The notes under the pieces: generated by a model
Told to the model about the DNA's origin: nothing
Seen by the model: only the letters and a program-made list of their open reading frames with translations
Database searches by the model: none
In this document: positions 6,987 through 7,289 of the stretch, in pieces
How the letters are laid out: every line of letters begins with the position of its first letter
Position numbering within the stretch: the first letter of the stretch is position 1
Translations under genes and position numbers: made by a program
Assembly: GCA_946404295.1 (NCBI GenBank)
Contig: CAMJDE010000089.1
Location: 1 to 7,289, forward strand
Source of the DNA: an uncultured Clostridia bacterium
Lineage (GTDB): Bacteria > Bacillota > Clostridia > Oscillospirales > CAG-272
Length of the DNA: 7,289 nucleotides
Direction of reading: 5' to 3'

Positions 6987-7010
6987 AATATAATCCGCCC
7001 GAAAAGTCAA
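6982..7010 (-). promoter_or_regulatory. Sigma-A/sigma-70 promoter of the proB-proA-proC-DUF2079 operon
   Basis: Read on the minus strand, the -35 box is TTGACT (7010-7005) and the -10 box is TATGAT (6987-6982), separated by 17 nt. Each box differs from consensus by one base. A T-tract (ACTTTTTTTC, 7020-7011) lies immediately upstream and may act as an UP-type element. Transcription should start near 6975, giving a leader of only about 25 nt before the proB ATG. That is too short for a T-box or riboswitch, both known ways of controlling amino-acid operons in related bacteria. Confidence 0.85.
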
Positions 7011-7049
7011 GAAAAAAAGTGGCGCCGAACGGTTTTTTCGTTCTTTTTG

Positions 7050-7078
7050 TTGACAAAAAAAGCGTCGCGGCGTACAAT
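7050..7078 (+). promoter_or_regulatory. Consensus sigma-A/sigma-70 promoter of the PQ-loop gene
   Basis: The -35 box is a perfect TTGACA (7050-7055) and the -10 box is TACAAT (7073-7078, one base off consensus), with an ideal 17-nt spacer. A T-rich stretch (GGTTTTTTCGTTCTTTTTG, 7031-7049) lies just upstream. The expected start near 7085 leaves a short leader of about 27 nt before the ATG at 7112. It fires divergently from the proB promoter; the two -35 boxes are 39 nt apart. Confidence 0.87.
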
Positions 7079-7111
7079 AGACGGGAAATCGAGAGAAAGA
7101 AGAGAACCGAA

Positions 7112-7289
7112 ATGTCAGAGATCCTTGAAATCGTGATGGTCGTCGCGTTCGGCGCGTCCTGGCCGCTGAACGTCGTCAAATCCTACCGCGCACGGACGAC
7201 GAAGGGACAGAGTCTTCCCTTCCTTTGCCTGATCTTCTGCGGCTATATCGCCGGGATCGCGGCGAAGTTTTCAAACGAGGCGTATATGA
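7112..7289 (+). CDS. Small PQ-loop/SemiSWEET-like membrane protein, 5' part only
   Basis: The frame is open from ATG 7112 to the window edge, giving 59 residues with no stop. A hydrophobic segment (about residues 4-22) leads into WPLNVVKSYRARTTKGQSLP (17-36), then a second hydrophobic segment (about 37-51). This Pro motif, basic loop and KGxSLPF pattern resembles PQ-loop repeat proteins (MtN3/SWEET/SemiSWEET relatives), small membrane proteins of which some carry sugars or amino acids. The usual Pro-Gln pair reads Pro-Leu-Asn here. The start is supported by the promoter just upstream and by the purine-rich AAAGAAGAG (7097-7105), a weak ribosome site with no true GGAGG core. The gene is divergent from the proline operon, so it may share the intervening control region. 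The substrate is unknown and the C-terminal half is not visible, so the family call is moderately sure. Confidence 0.7.
   Translation, partial: MSEILEIVMVVAFGASWPLNVVKSYRARTTKGQSLPFLCLIFCGYIAGIAAKFSNEAYM

Noticed and set aside
6951..7010. T-box or proline-type riboswitch upstream of proB
   Set aside because: The predicted transcript leader is about 25 nt, with no room for a T-box or aptamer and no terminator/antiterminator pair.

Overview
The window looks like chromosomal DNA from an anaerobic Gram-positive bacterium, most likely an uncultured member of the Clostridia. The evidence is a biotin-dependent Na+-pumping decarboxylase built from split subunits, a glutamate 5-kinase without a PUA domain, good Shine-Dalgarno sequences and tight operon packing. 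The DNA is clearly GC-rich with a strong G/C bias at third codon positions, and this bias creates many long spurious ORFs on the opposite strands. The taxonomic placement is inference. No mobile element, CRISPR array, tRNA or rRNA was seen.

Layout: (1) Bases 1-1861, plus strand: the 3' end of a membrane beta-subunit gene (oadB type), then a complete biotin-less carboxyltransferase alpha subunit (oadA type), closed by an intrinsic terminator near 1973-2012. (2) Bases 1862-2189: a convergent intergenic region with no credible gene but several hairpins, including the terminators of both flanking operons. (3) Bases 2190-6950, minus strand: a four-gene operon in the transcription order proB, proA, proC, then a 628-residue DUF2079 membrane protein, with gaps of 2, 10 and 12 nt. 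The promoter has near-consensus -35 and -10 boxes 17 nt apart, with a 20-bp palindrome over the -10 and predicted start site. (4) Bases 6951-7111: a divergent promoter region. (5) Bases 7112-7289, plus strand: the 5' part of a small PQ-loop-type membrane protein gene behind a consensus sigma-A/sigma-70 promoter.

Function: ProB, ProA and ProC form the complete glutamate-to-proline pathway in reaction order. The OadA/OadB pair would decarboxylate oxaloacetate, or a related biotin-carboxyl donor, while exporting Na+; the biotin carrier and any gamma subunit must lie outside the window. The DUF2079 protein resembles GT-C membrane glycosyltransferases, and its link to proline synthesis is not obvious. 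Most of the window is ordinary metabolism. The points worth a second look are the DUF2079 gene with its extra N-terminal membrane module in a proline operon, the palindrome over the proB promoter, and the hairpin cluster in the convergent intergenic region.
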